This document shows positions 1 to 12,150 of a stretch of 64,000 bases of DNA, in pieces. Made by a program: the position numbers and the translations under genes. Within the stretch, counting starts at the first letter, position 1. Each line of letters starts with the position of its first letter. Origin of the DNA: Plectrocnemia conspersa (Eukaryota > Arthropoda > Insecta > Trichoptera > Polycentropodidae). The notes under the pieces are model-generated. The model saw only the letters and a program-made list of their open reading frames with translations, had not been told where the DNA came from and did no database searches. Location: positions 186,001 to 250,000 of the forward strand of contig VTFK01000029.1 in assembly GCA_009617715.1 (NCBI GenBank), written 5' to 3'.

Positions 1-229
1 ATTATTATGCGTGGAGCAGTAAATAGGGCTAAATAATTTTAACTCTGTAAATGTAATATTTTTTTGCAAAGAATGAATTAAATATTGTGGAAGCGAAGTT
101 ATCTAAGCTAAGGGAGTTGAATCTTCTTGAAAAAATGTTTGAATAGATTTTCAATAATACTAAATATAAGTCAGAAGCTAAATTGTTATTTATGCGACTC
201 GAAGTTACGAGAGCTCGTTAACATTGGGT

Positions 230-915
230 GCCGTCGGTACGACAGGCTGCGAGTCAGTCAGTGTTTGTCGCTTTCGGTGCGCGTTTCGCGACGGCTATCG
301 CCGAGACGAACGGCGCATCTCGATGGTGAAGTGCCGCGTCTATTTCTATGATTCGATGTTTACGTTTTAAAGTTTCGTTCGCGCGTATTACCCGAATGTA
401 TCTGCGGTTCGTCAGCCGTCAGTAGATCGCGCGAGTCCTTTCTTTCGCCTTCAACCCCCTTCGGGTTTGTTTTCGGGCGGACAATGAATGAAAACCTCCT
501 CGCCGAGGGATGCTTCGGCGACGGGAGACGTTTCGCGACGGGAGGCGCCTAGACCGCGTTAGGGAATCGATCATCGTGTTTTTATTTGGCGGCTGTAGTT
601 TTCGTCCCGGACGGGACATTCGCTCCCTCGGGAGTGTTTTTGTCACGAAATCGATCAAAACCTCTTTCTTCCCGTCACTTTTTCATTCATCACTTTACGA
701 TCCTTTGTTGGGTTTATTGTTAATTATTTTAATTTTTTGGCCTAAACACGCTTTATATTATGCAATCTTTTATTTAAATTTGAACATATTTATATAAAAT
801 ATATAATTTGCGACCAACAGGAATCGCACGATAGACGCGTCGTCGAATGTACAACGTAGTGTGAAGAAGCGTGAAGATTGTTCAATATCGAGTGGTTCTA
901 AAAAAGTGATACAAA
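230..915 (+). promoter_or_regulatory. mim: Candidate promoter and 5' UTR of mim
   Basis: This block is clearly richer in GC and CpG than the AT-rich DNA around it and lies directly upstream of the first mim coding exon. At 254-259 it contains TCAGTC, a match to the insect initiator consensus TCAKTY, followed by an overlapping TCAGT at 258-262. No downstream promoter element is visible at the expected distance. The last bases before the start codon (ACAAAATGG at 912-920) are a good insect translation-start context. A TATA-like stretch (TATATAAAATA near 790) followed by an acceptor-like CAACAG near 820 leaves open a spliced 5' UTR or a second start. The transcription start is inferred, not shown. 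Confidence 0.4.
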
Positions 916-990
916 ATGGAAGGGACTACAGTGGAGAGGGAGTATTCCGTGCTGGGGAATTTGTTCCAGCAGATCATAGCAGATATGAAG
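916..990 (+). CDS. mim: mim/MTSS1 coding exon 1 (IMD domain, residues 1-25)
   Basis: This exon encodes the N-terminus of a missing-in-metastasis (MTSS1) protein, an I-BAR/IMD protein that binds PI(4,5)P2-rich membrane and actin and shapes membrane protrusions. It reads 25 codons from ATG at 916 to AAG at 988-990, then a consensus donor GTATGT at 991. The peptide pattern (M-E, then EREYSVLGNLFQ, then IIADMK) follows the first IMD helix of vertebrate MTSS1, which also starts M-E and has a conserved S-x-L-G-x-L-F-Q core. The exon ends in phase 0 and joins in frame to exon 2 at 51594. The start is chosen by this family match and the CAAAATGG context. A longer open frame over the same bases (861-1217) is in another frame and runs through the donor into the intron. 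Confidence 0.9.
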
Positions 991-1340
991 GTATGTACTA
1001 TTTTATTCTGGTCGTATATTTATTTAATTTCACAACAAAAGTTACGCAAACATGCACTGTGAATTCGATTGGATCTTTCCTAAATGGTCAGTTATCTACA
1101 CATCTTATATATAATTGTTCTAAGCCGCTTCCGCCGTCGCTTCCGGACGCGCATAACTTTAAACGAAACATTCTCCGTTCAATTCTATACTCTGTAAATC
1201 GTATCGCTTTGTATTAACGGTGTGTAACAATACACGTAAACAAAGGAAATATATTTAATTATAATAATAAATAATATTAAAAATTAAAATTGAATTTGTT
1301 CCGATTGATTTTCGAGCCGCCGGTAATGCGTTCTGTTGTT

Positions 1341-1417
1341 TCGACCAATCAAAAATAAGCATTCAAATATTCAAATAGCTTCGACCAATTAAAAATAAGC
1401 ATTCAAATTCAAATAGA
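1341..1417. repeat. 40-bp tandem duplication
   Basis: A unit beginning TCGACCAAT and containing AAAAATAAGCATTCAAAT occurs at 1341-1380 and again from 1381, with one T/C change and a small deletion in the second copy. It lies just inside mim intron 1. Confidence 0.8.
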
Positions 1418-1504
1418 CAGTACCGTGACAACACTTTTAAATAATTATTATTTAATAATAAAATTTTGTTACGCGACAATAATTTTCATTAATTCGTCAT
1501 TTGA

Positions 1505-2010
1505 CTGAATAAAAATGAAATATATACATAATCTGTTGAGGATTAGAAGAATACATTGATTAAACTAGATAAACAATCATAAAATAATCTTCGTAATGAA
1601 ATTTTCAAATTATGAATTCCCGGCGACGGGCTCCGAGGCCTAAAAGTGAGTTTTTACTTTTATAAATAATCGGATTGCAAATTAACTAGGTGTGTTATAA
1701 CTATGAAAATTAAATATATACATAATGTGTTGAAGATAAGAAGAATACATTGATTAAATTAGATAAACAATCATAAAACAATCTTTGTAATGAAATCTTC
1801 AAATTTTGAAATCCCGTCGCCGGGCTCCGAGGCCGAAAAGTGAGTTTTACTTTTATTTTACAAAAACATTATCATTGCTTTCCGATTTAATACATATATA
1901 CGTTAGATTTTAAGAATTTTAAATTAACCAGTTATGTTTTAAACATGAACGTGTAATATATCCTTAGTATGTGAGGATTGAAAGTTAATGTCGATCAAAT
2001 CGGCGCTGTC
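1505..2010. repeat. Diverged tandem repeat, period about 194 bp
   Basis: Two long copies (about 1510-1665 and 1702-1855) share TATATACATAAT, AGAAGAATACATTGATTAAA, GATAAACAATCATAAAA and a GC-rich core GGGCTCCGAGGCC followed by AAAAGTGAGTTTT. The shared TATATACATA starts at 1521 and 1715, a period of 194. A third, shorter and more diverged copy begins near 1935 (AATTAACCAG, then TGTGAGGATTG). Apart from the GC-rich core the unit is AT-rich. It could be a local satellite or a duplicated mobile-element fragment. Confidence 0.75.
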
Positions 2011-2880
2011 GGACAGCTTATAAATGTGTAGTTTCTTGGATGTTATCTAATAAACGACATTTTACAATGATTATAAATATGTGATTGCATACCTGGAATA
2101 ATCGATAGCCAAAATATCTAAGAGTGGGTTATTTTTAATTCCGATGTGGCAAAATAGGTACAATTTTTGTTCTGTGCCATCATTCCTCTTTCTGAATAGC
2201 CAAATTTAAGATATTCAGTTACATCAAACTTATGTAGTATGTTCTTTATAAAAAGATAATACTTGCTGACAGTGACTTCAACATGAGAAGATTAACTCTT
2301 TGTTTATATATACCAATTCTACGTTGTAGCCATATAGGTCATCAAATTGTTCCATCATTGCTTCTGAAAAATAATTAAAAAACAATAAGACTCCTATCAA
2401 GAGTAAACATTGAACACATTATTACTACTAATATAATCCATAAATTAAATTTAAACGACAACCAAAGAACACAATTGATGGATGTACTGTAGAGGATTAA
2501 ACACGTAGATTGGCATCTTTTCATCTTCTACAAAATTGTCACAATATGTCATATATTTTTTATTATTACTAGCATTGTAATATGTTTAATTAACTTCGGT
2601 ATGTATACCTTTAATTGCCAAATCACCGCTGTTTGTCTTTTAATATTAGATCCTGGAAAGTCAATAGTAATTTTGTGTTATATTATTCATTTATAACTAA
2701 ACACTTACTGGCACACCCGCAATTTATAGTTTTGTCTATAATTTCAAATGCTGCATCACTTGAATCATCTTCAATTGTCACTTTGTTACAAAAATGCCGC
2801 GATTATAACATATTTCTTGCCAGATCTGACAGAAGAACTGTCAAAGCAAATTTGGGAAGTCCCGCGCTTGAGAACGAACT

Positions 2881-2937
2881 AAATTGATTTTAACGAGCGA
2901 AATTGATTTTAACGAGCGAAATTTATTTTAACGATTT
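2881..2937. repeat. 19-bp tandem repeat, three units
   Basis: Three head-to-tail copies of AAATTGATTTTAACGAGCG; the third differs at several bases. There are no flanking features and no coding content. Confidence 0.85.
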
Positions 2938-2939
2938 AA

Positions 2940-5850
2940 ATTGTATAAAATTTATTAAAATATGTATAAAAATCATCAAATACAAAAAAAAATGTTTTTT
3001 AAAATATTTTTTTAGTTTATAGATTTAAAATATAATATAAATAATGTGGATATGTATTAGCTTCTCTATACAGAAAAAATATGTACCTAAATTTTGGCGA
3101 ACGTTGGCAATTTAAAGTTTTAGTTTTTAGAGAATTTTTAAAACTTTGCTTTAAAAAGTATTTTAAACAAAAAGGGGCAAAGTTTCAAAATAAGTACTAT
3201 TCATTACCAACCAACTACTAAGCGCACAGTATTGCAAAAATCCATCTTACTGACGCCTTTGAAACTAAACTACACAAAAATGTATAACACTAATTTAAAT
3301 ATTTTTTAAATTAAAAGTTTCAGAATAAAATTTCAACATTAATTTTTTTCAACATTAAAAATATTTTTTATTTTATTATGGATTTTAAATATTAATCATT
3401 TATTATAGATTTTAAATATCATTAGTTCATTATTAATTTTAAATATAGTGAAAACTTTTTACACTCATTAATTATTAAAATATATAATGCTGCGCAGAAA
3501 AACATTTACTTTAAAAAAGATGTAAAAAAAAAAATTTTTTTAATCAAAAGACAAAGGTTTCAAAATTATTAATATTTTTAAAACGCACTTTTGGTCTAAA
3601 GTAACAGATTAGGTGCTTGATATCTTTAGTTTATTGTTTCTTTCTCATTAGTAAATGTAATTAAAAACTGACTTTTATATTTACACATAAAACATAGAAA
3701 TATTTTTTTTAAATTATAAAGTAACTTATGATGTCACCAAAAAACTTTTTTATTACGAAAATTTAAATTTATGATATAATTGTGTTATGCAGCGTTAAAA
3801 CTGGCACTCAAACACATAAAATACCCTAAAACACAATCAATGACTTATAATCACTCACATTGCACTAACTATATATGATCGATTGTGTTGTAGCGTTAGT
3901 AAGGTGTAACAAAATATTTTTTCATATCAGTAATATTTTTGAGCGGATGTGTAACCGATGCTATTTATTATTATTATTATTTATTAAACTGTAAACCTAC
4001 TTTTAAATGATACAAAATGTTACGTTTTAATATTATTTTTTATGTTGAAAACATTTTGATATTTTTTGTTTTAATAATATTTAGTAAAGTTACAAACCTA
4101 TTTTAAAAAATATTACAACGAAATCTCTTTGTAACGAATACCGAAATAACAAAATTCCCAGTATAACGAATCTTTAATTTGTCCCCGAAAAACTTGCATA
4201 CAAAATGTTTTCATTATAACGAAGACTGATCTCAGTATAACGAAATATTTTGATCCGAATTTAAGAATGACGTTGCAACTTTACACAATATTTCTCCAAA
4301 TTCAGTTCGTTCTTGACGTGGTGTGTGACAGATGTGTTCAAAAGCGACATTACAGGTGTTTCGCTGACCCTCAAACTTTTTTTATAAAACATTTTTTTCA
4401 CAAATTTTATTGTTTCATACAGTATCCTTAAAAATGGGCAAAAAACTATCTGTCAACCTTATAAGAGGTTATTTTGATGTTGTAGTAATGTGATAATTAA
4501 AAATAAAATATATCATCTTCCTTACGTTCAATATAACGAATTTTCAGTATACCAAAATTTATTCATTGGTTCCGTGAGCTTCGCTGTATTGAAATTTCAT
4601 AGTACAATTTTTAATTTATTATTATCTAGCCAAGTTTTAAACCTATTCATAAATGATATACAATATTTAGATTTATCATTAAATATCTAAGTTTCAATAT
4701 AACGATAAAATCTAACGTTGTAAATCTAATAAATAATATAAAATGTTTCTCTGGAAATATTTAGTCAAGTTGTAAACCTATTTTCAAATGAATTGAAAAT
4801 GTTAAGTACTTTTTTATAGATTGAACTATTTTGTCTATCATTGAAAATCCTAAATAGTAATGTCCAATTTAAACCATTAAATTTTAAAAAATATTTAAAA
4901 AAATCAGAACGAAGCAAAAATTATATTTAAAACCAAAAGTTGAGGGTCCGGTATTCGCACACTCGGTTAGCTATCGGTGTCAATTCAAATTTAAAAAATA
5001 AAATTTAATTATCGATACATTGAATCAGCTAAAGATGTCACTAATATAATTAAAACATCTATATTTTTCTCTCCATCTCTTTTGTGTCTGTAGGTAGTAA
5101 AATCCCATCACCGTCTGTCGGCCTTCCTATGTATTGTACGTTCATTAATCCCTAACTTATCTTAAAGATTTTTCGAAGTTCTGTCGCTAATATTTAGCCT
5201 TGAATTGGTCTCGACGTGTTTATAGTGGATCAGTGGCTCTCAACATTTTAACAAATGTATTATATGATTCACAGCTCTACGTTTACTACTGCAAATACAA
5301 AAAAATAATTATTGAAAAATTTATTCCAAATTATATTTTAAAATGTCAACTAAAAAAAGATATGATTATTTAAAAAAATATATAATTATCGCAAAAGATT
5401 GCGATATTCAATGTGTTAAGGAAAAATATTATTTTACTAACCAGTGATAAATTTAAAAAAATCCCTACATAAAATCATTGATCATCACAAAATTATGTAA
5501 TTATTATTGTACGTATAGTCCTTTGCACAAGTTACATATAAATTAGATATGCAATAATGCTTAAATAAAATGATCGCCAAAACTTAATCATTAGTAGATG
5601 GAACGTAAAAATACACGCTTTCCGAACGGAGGATGCCTGGAATTATTCTTATTCCAAATTAGTCTTATTCCAAATTAACTTTTTACCGACAATTAGATAA
5701 CAAAACCACGTATAATTATAATGCACTCGTGTATTTATCATTTTCTTATGCGTTTTTATGCTTTTGCTTAGCTTTGTGCTTATGCTTTTCTTTATATGTA
5801 TTCCAAAAAATACATAAAATTGCCGGAAGACATTTCAACACAAATTTTTA
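2940..5850. repeat. AT-rich intron DNA with diverged repeat motifs
   Basis: No gene is visible. Between about 3960 and 4830 a short motif close to AAGTT-TAAACCTATTTT-AAATGA recurs four times (near 3985, 4090, 4635 and 4770). It is mixed with many ATAACGAA motifs (4130-4260, 4525, 4695). Ends rich in ATAACGAA are typical of pogo/Tigger-type DNA transposons, so this may be a decayed element, but I could not find paired ends or a target duplication. The family assignment is a guess. Confidence 0.3.
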
Positions 5851-5861
5851 ATCATCTAGAA

Positions 5862-6135
5862 CAGGGGTGGCCAACCCGCGGCCCGTGGCCCGCCTTGAAC
5901 ATTATTCCGGCCCGCGAGATTCTTTACAATATACGTTTACTATCATTATTATTATATTATTTATGTTTATATGTAAGAATAATAATAACTCATTATGTTT
6001 CAATTTTTCACTCAAAAAAATGTCTATAGTATATCTAAATCTAATATGGGGATATATATAATTTTATATGTGGCCCGCGGAGTTATGATGCATTTCCAAA
6101 GTGGCTCGCAAGATCATTTGGGTTGGCCGCTTCTG
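5862..6135 (+). mobile_element. hAT-type MITE, copy 1, with perfect 8-bp target duplication
   Basis: A 274-bp non-autonomous element with terminal inverted repeats CAGGGGTGGCCAACCC (left) and GGGTTGGCCGCTTCTG (right). It is flanked by the perfect 8-bp direct repeat ATCTAGAA at 5854-5861 and 6136-6143. Ends beginning CAG and 8-bp duplications with central TAGA are characteristic of the hAT superfamily. Inside are GGCCCG-rich subterminal blocks and an AT-rich centre. It has no transposase; the small open frames across it are by-products. A second copy lies inverted 264 bp downstream. Confidence 0.9.
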
Positions 6136-6399
6136 ATCTAGAATCAACTAAAAAACATGATAACGTGTATATAACAAGACTTTGATTACAGGACTAAATA
6201 AAATAAAAATATAATAAAATTAGTAATTGAAAATATATTACAAATACAGTCCCTTCCTTCACACAGGCTGAATTAATGCATCATTATCAGAAGAGCAATT
6301 AAGTCGCTAGAAGCGTTAAAGAACTAGCTCAGGTTATCAAATAATAATTACTAATCTTACTCTCAGAATTAAAGGAAGTACGCATAGTATTGAGTAGAG

Positions 6400-6629
6400 C
6401 AGGGACGGCCAACCCAAATGATCTTGCGGGCCACATATAAAATTATATATTCCCATATTAGATTTAGATACACTATAGTAATTTTTTTGGAGTGAAAAAT
6501 TGAAAAATGAGTTATTGTCATTGTGTTTACTATTATTATTACACGTAAACATAGATAATATAATAATAATGATACTAAACGTACATTGCAAAGAATCTCG
6601 CGGATCGGGCCGTGGGTTGGCTACTCCTG
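6400..6629 (-). mobile_element. hAT-type MITE, copy 2, inverted, with perfect 8-bp target duplication
   Basis: A 230-bp copy of the element at 5862-6135 in opposite orientation, with ends CAGGGACGGCCAACCC and GGGTTGGCTACTCCTG. Its own duplication, GAGTAGAG, is at 6392-6399 and 6630-6637. The different flanking duplications show two independent insertions rather than a local inversion. Internal identity with copy 1 is clear on the reverse strand (for example AATCTAATATGGG in copy 1). It is shorter by internal deletion. Confidence 0.9.
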
Positions 6630-7039
6630 GAGTAGAGAAATAAAAAAGATCAGACACAACCTTGTTCTAAAACACAATCGAAACTATATGTTTTGTGTAC
6701 ATTATTCTTCTTTGTATACTTGTACGTGGTATCGTGTGGGGCTAGATTTTTTAAAGGCAGGCCTTTCATTTGATATGATATGAACAGATAGTACATGGGT
6801 TTGTATCTAACTTAATCAAAATGCATTTTAGGCAGTTTTAAACCGTTCAAATTTTTCTAATGACTATCGTAATAAATTAAACTTTCAAACATTTTGAACA
6901 TTTTATAATTTCTTTCAGTCGAAACCGGAATAGTGTAGCCCGCAGTGTGCAGAGCTTTTTTTATTTTTAATACGAATTAAAAAACAGCAACCATCAAAAT
7001 AGTAAATTCTAATAGATTATTTATGTAATGTAACAGTTT

Positions 7040-7110
7040 AAAATAATTAAAATATATATCACCGATTTCTTGACTTCAGTCTGGTGTTGTCGAAATACTT
7101 ACTCGTATAT
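7040..7110 (+). mobile_element. SINE body fragment
   Basis: A short match to the middle of the SINEs at 38736 and 47428: ATCACCGATTTC, then TTCAGTCTG, then ATACTTACTCG. There is no tRNA-like head and no 3' hairpin. A diverged remnant. Confidence 0.45.
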
Positions 7111-7635
7111 GTATGTTGATTGCTACGAAAGTACATACAATAAATCTTTTTTGGGTGTACAATTATTAAATTCTAAAAAAAATAAATCATATATTATTTT
7201 TCTCACTTATTTAAATTTTTAAAAACATTAATCAATATGTTTTACAGAATATTAACAATATTATATTTATAAAATAAAATTCACCCAATAAAAATTCGGT
7301 TTCATCAGTTCATACGACACAATAATAAAATCAAATATATAAAAATAAGGGATCACATTATATTTTGACATTCCTGAATGAGCAATTGGTTACGAAGTAA
7401 CCTCGAAAAACAGGGTTCGTATGGTTTTTAGTTTATATGAAAACTTTTCATCGATCGAATCCTCTTGTTTTCATTGAAAAGTTTAATATACATGTAGTAA
7501 AAGGATGAATAATTATTTGCCTGTGTATAAAATTACATATCCAGCACTATTTGTAGTTTTTTTCGCACGACCGTTTATACGACATTTAGAGCTTTAATAT
7601 ATTTTAAATAATAATGAATTCTCGCAATGTATGTA

Positions 7636-8284
7636 CAGCCCGTCCAAGATATGAACGACCATCGTCATAGTACTGGTGAGAGAATTTAATAGGGTGACCA
7701 TGTGAAATTACAAGTGCAATTAATTTTTACTTTTTTAATTTTATTTGTTGAGGAAAATGTAAAATAACACTTGCTTACTTATTTTGCTTATTTGTATACA
7801 TATTTAACTCAAAAACATGACATCACTCACCAAAATATTATTTAAGACGTATACCGATGGCGGCAACTTTGGCGCAAAATAATAAAGGCGAGCGAAAATG
7901 GCCCGATTTTATGACCCGTCATAAAATCACTTAAGGGACAAATTTTTACAAAAAATACGGTTAACCATCGGGTGCGGGTATAAGCGCAGAGACATCTAAA
8001 ACATAATTTATGGGTTGTACGGAACAGAATGTAAATATTTAATAATATATGTAAACAAAGAACAATAACATCGCGAACGTGTTTGAGCGCGAAACATTAT
8101 AGTTTTTAATGCAATTTCCAACGCATGGTCATCCTACTTTAAAAACATCCCTGATTTAGTATTGGTAACGTTCTCATATCGTTGTAAAAAAATTCGTGGA
8201 AAACTGTAGATGTGTGCATGAATGCGTACACGCACCCTTATTTACAATACAACGACGATGGTCGTTAACATCTTGGACAGACTA
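7636..8284. mobile_element. TA-flanked DNA element (Tc1/mariner type), interrupted
   Basis: Inverted ends match over about 33 bp. The left end starts CAGCCCGTCCAAGATATGAA and continues CGACCATCGTC; the right end reads GACGATGGTCGTTAACATC then TTGGACAGACTA. TA dinucleotides flank both ends (7634-7635 and 8285-8286), as for Tc1/mariner elements. It codes for nothing recognisable. The segment 7690-8136 has its own inverted ends and appears to be a later insertion. Without it the element is about 200 bp, a normal MITE size. Confidence 0.7.
7690..8136. mobile_element. Nested TGACCA-ended element
   Basis: A 447-bp segment bounded by TAGGGTGACCATG and CATGGTCATCCTA, a 13-bp inverted repeat with one mismatch. 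It sits wholly inside the TA-flanked element at 7636-8284. A TTTAA occurs on both sides but not exactly abutting the ends, so the target duplication is unclear. Its ends resemble those of the elements at 14414 and 21272. It carries no transposase frame. Confidence 0.55.
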
Positions 8285-8289
8285 TATGC

Positions 8290-11200
8290 GTTATCATGTG
8301 TATACATATATTGAAAATGGCAAGAAAACTAAAATTTAAACTTTACATTATTAATAAATGGCATAAGGGTAAATTTTGATATCTCGTTGATACGTTTATT
8401 CCTTGAATTATTTGTTGTATAACGAAAATGTTCAATATGCTTTATCATATGTACATACAATATGTATGTATTTAAAATAGCAAGAAAACTAAATGTGAAC
8501 ACTATAAAAATATTAAATGACATAAAAGAACATTTATAAAACGATGGGGTGATAAGTTCATTCCTCGAAATATACATTATGGATGTTGTATAACCGAAAA
8601 ATACAAAATAATATTAAAACGATATTTTAAAGTAAACAGTAAAGATTATCTACAGCTGTCCAACTTTTCTTAATAGTAGATAATTTAACATTAATAATAG
8701 TTCTTGCCGGTTTATTTCCTGGACTATTAATGAATTTGTATTTCACCTAAATCACTTATCACTTAGATACGATTTAATTGATTACATTTCTAACGAACGA
8801 ACAGCTTAAATTTTTCATAATTTTATTTGCTATTTTCCAAAATGTACTTGTTAAAATTTAACATTGGGCGCCTTGGGAATACCTGGATTCAGCAAAGGCA
8901 CAGAGTATCAAAAACAGTTTGAGAACTACTAAGCTATGTCGTAATTTTTATGATATGAATCTTCTACCACGAGAAAATCGGATTTTTAGTACCATATACA
9001 TACATATGTATGTATGTATAAAAAGGTATTTAAATATTGCATCAGAGTAAGATTTTTCGTCTTTATTTTAATTATTTTGTACTCGCTAACCTTCGAAATA
9101 GTTTTTTTTTCTTGTAAATGATATTAGAGAAAAATGTTCATAAACATTGCGGATTGTACTTAATGTAACAGTGCGAAATATTCGAGTATCTTATTTTAAA
9201 CTGCCATTTTGAGATACGATTGTATAAATTATTATGATACTTGGAATATTTTCATCATAAACTGTTATTTTTCTGAAAGATCTAATTGGATGCTTAGCAT
9301 GTAACATTCATATGTTTACTTATAATGTGTGTTGTTTTAAAAAAATGTTGAGGCCTTATTGGTAAAGAAAATTATAGATCTTTTTTTTAAATTGTTGCTT
9401 TAAAAAAAAAGGCACACGTCAGTGAGAGGTTACTAGTATATATATAAAAATATTAAAATTGTATGGTTACATTGTGCAAAAAGGGGTTGCATGATTAAAT
9501 TTGATTTGGAAAAGTTGAACTAGATATTATTGCGTCATGCATGACAACCCGTTGAAATACAACGATGTTGTATAGCTAAAGTGGATTTATAATATCGTTA
9601 GATGACCTAATATAATAAATGAAAGTCACTATCTGGAATCAAATCGCTGACCCTGAACATTATAATCTATCAATACATTTAAGTACATATATTTCTTCAT
9701 ATTTAATTTAGCTTAATTTTGTTTGATACAATTAGCGAATTGAAAATAAAATTGATCTCTCACCTTAAGTTAAAAAACAATACATTATTTTTAATTAAAG
9801 GTAATGTTACTTTTAAATTGGTGCTATTTAACAGCGAATTATTATGATAAATATATGCATTTAAATAAATACTTTGTTCCATAAAACGAATTGTTTGTGC
9901 ATTTATGTAAAGTAAATCTTCGTATTTTTTTCGGAAAAGAATTCGTTGCAGAGAGAGTTATTCATAAGGGTTACGACAGGTGAACACAGACACTTGCACA
10001 GTGACAAATGAACATATTGAACACAAACCGCAGAAAAGTTTGTAATTGTATAAATAAAATAAATTATATATCATTTACCGATCTGGGAAAATTTATGTTT
10101 TTTTTTAAAATTATTGCAGATACTACTTCAAATCCATATTTAGTATCTTATTTTTTTTAATTAATCTTTTGTTTAGATTATTCTCATTACTTATATAAAT
10201 TTTCGTTTTATTAATACTTTGTAAATTGGCTACATTTTATGATGTTATGACCACATAGCTGTGGCTAATCTATGTTTATCGATTGATCATGATAAAATAA
10301 TAAAAACCTTATATTATGAAAGGTTAGGAGACCTCATTATGGTTAAATGATCCAATTGAATGCTTTATAATTTATTTAATTCATACCATTTCAAACTATT
10401 TTGCGGTTTGTGTTCAATTGTCGGTGTGTTAACATTTGTCTCTGTGTGCAACTGTCTTTGTATTAACTGTCGTGTGTTCAGTTGTCTAGTTACCATTCAT
10501 AAGGTGCTCTCTGCTCTGCACCTAAATCTGTCCAACAGTAATGCACAAACTATTCGTTTTATGGAACAATAATTTTATATATTGCTCATTTAAATTCTTC
10601 AGTTTTACATTCACATCCATACATTCTAATAATTGTAAAATGAATGTATTTAACTATTTATTCTCTAAGCAATGGTACAGTGAGCATCGTCGTAATGTAT
10701 TATTAAAACACCACATCCAGCTATTTGCAATTCGAATAATTTAATTTTAATCAATCAAAATCAATCTAAAATTGGATGTGAAACATTCCAGTGTAATCAC
10801 TTTCAGCCGTAATTTTCTGTCGGCCATTTTATTTGTAATATTTGTTTTCGTTAGTTCATATTAACAGAGCTGCGCGGAAGAAAAACATTCCGAGTCAATA
10901 TTTGATAATGAGTTTTGTATTAATTTTATTGTTTTATCCATTTACCCATTCTTAGAAAATTGTTAACGCCGCTTGTGCACATCTTAAATATACTATTATT
11001 AATAAACGGTTAGTGATTGGACTATTTATATATATGTAAAATAAAGTAATTCTATTTTCATTTGGTATTATGTTATATTAATTTTCAATTCCTGATCACT
11101 ATAATAATTTATTATTATTTACTTACATATTCTCTACGGGCATTAATCACGGAAAATTGTTAGTTTTACTTTTTAATCTAAAATACTATTATATCATTGA

Positions 11201-12150
11201 TATAATTCTATTATTTTTTGTATACAATACTAATTTGCTTTTTTATAATTTTGGAAAATGTTTCCGATCCCGCTTTTTGCATACAGGAAACGAGTCAGAT
11301 ATAGTAACAATACAATTTATAGCTTGTCAAAGTAAAGAAATTAACATCATTAAAACTGCGGATAATTAGATTAGTTATTTTGCAGTTATAGCATGCTAAA
11401 ACTAATTATTTACTTATTAAATATTGTTGATGCTATCAGTACTAACCGTGTAGTATTGTGTAAAATAAGGATGAGTCTGAAATTGTTCCATAATGAATTC
11501 AAAAAAGTTTATTATTATTAAATTTTAGCTACCATATTAAAAGTGATATACAATATAACGTGCATATTAAAAAAACTGGCGATCGTTATATTTAGATAAA
11601 TTCCGTTTGTTAAACAACAACTTTGCAATCTCTGCAAGTATAAAAAACGCTTACTTAGAGGGACAAATATATGTTTGTAATAAAAAGACATGTTATTAAA
11701 AACACAATAATTATTCTTTGTTTAAGGTAAGGTTGCTTTATGTTTTTTTTTATATTTCACTGCAATAACAAAAATATTTAAATTTCCATGAAATACATTA
11801 ATACTTGTAAAAAGCAAATTAATTTCCCAGTATGCCTTTTTTTAAGAAATAGCTACCATTTATATTGTATTTTTTTCGTTTCCAATTAAAGAATATACTT
11901 TTAATACCTCGATGATTTCCCTCACCCCATTTCACTCGCGACTCCTTCGAAATTTTAACGAACTCCCCAATCTGACGCCCTAGGCCCCACAGACGTCTTA
12001 TATTTGGCATTATGAGAACGTAAATATAAGTTGTATAGTGCAATTTTAACTATACAAATCTATATACAAGTATAAACTTTCTCTCATGTTTATCAGAATT
12101 CACATATATATTTTTTAAATAATTGTATACGATGTTTTGGGGTCATACAA
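8290..12150. other. Unassigned AT-rich intron DNA
   Basis: I see no gene or clear mobile element. Present are long A/T runs, a palindromic (TGTA)n-type microsatellite at about 8995-9020 and short open frames with no recognisable product. Confidence 0.6.

Noticed and set aside
127..797. Open frames 127-351, 419-658 and 510-797 near the left edge
   Set aside because: They lie in the GC-richer promoter/5' UTR region, overlap on both strands and have no recognisable domain.
861..1217. 118-codon open frame overlapping mim exon 1
   Set aside because: It starts on GTG, is in a different frame from the IMD peptide and runs through the GTATGT donor into intron sequence.
1505..2010. CRISPR-like array
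   Set aside because: Repeat units are about 194 bp and diverged, in an animal intron; no short identical repeats with unique spacers occur anywhere in the window.
5796..6657. Small open frames around 5.8-6.7 kb
   Set aside because: They read through the two inverted hAT MITEs and have no conserved motif.
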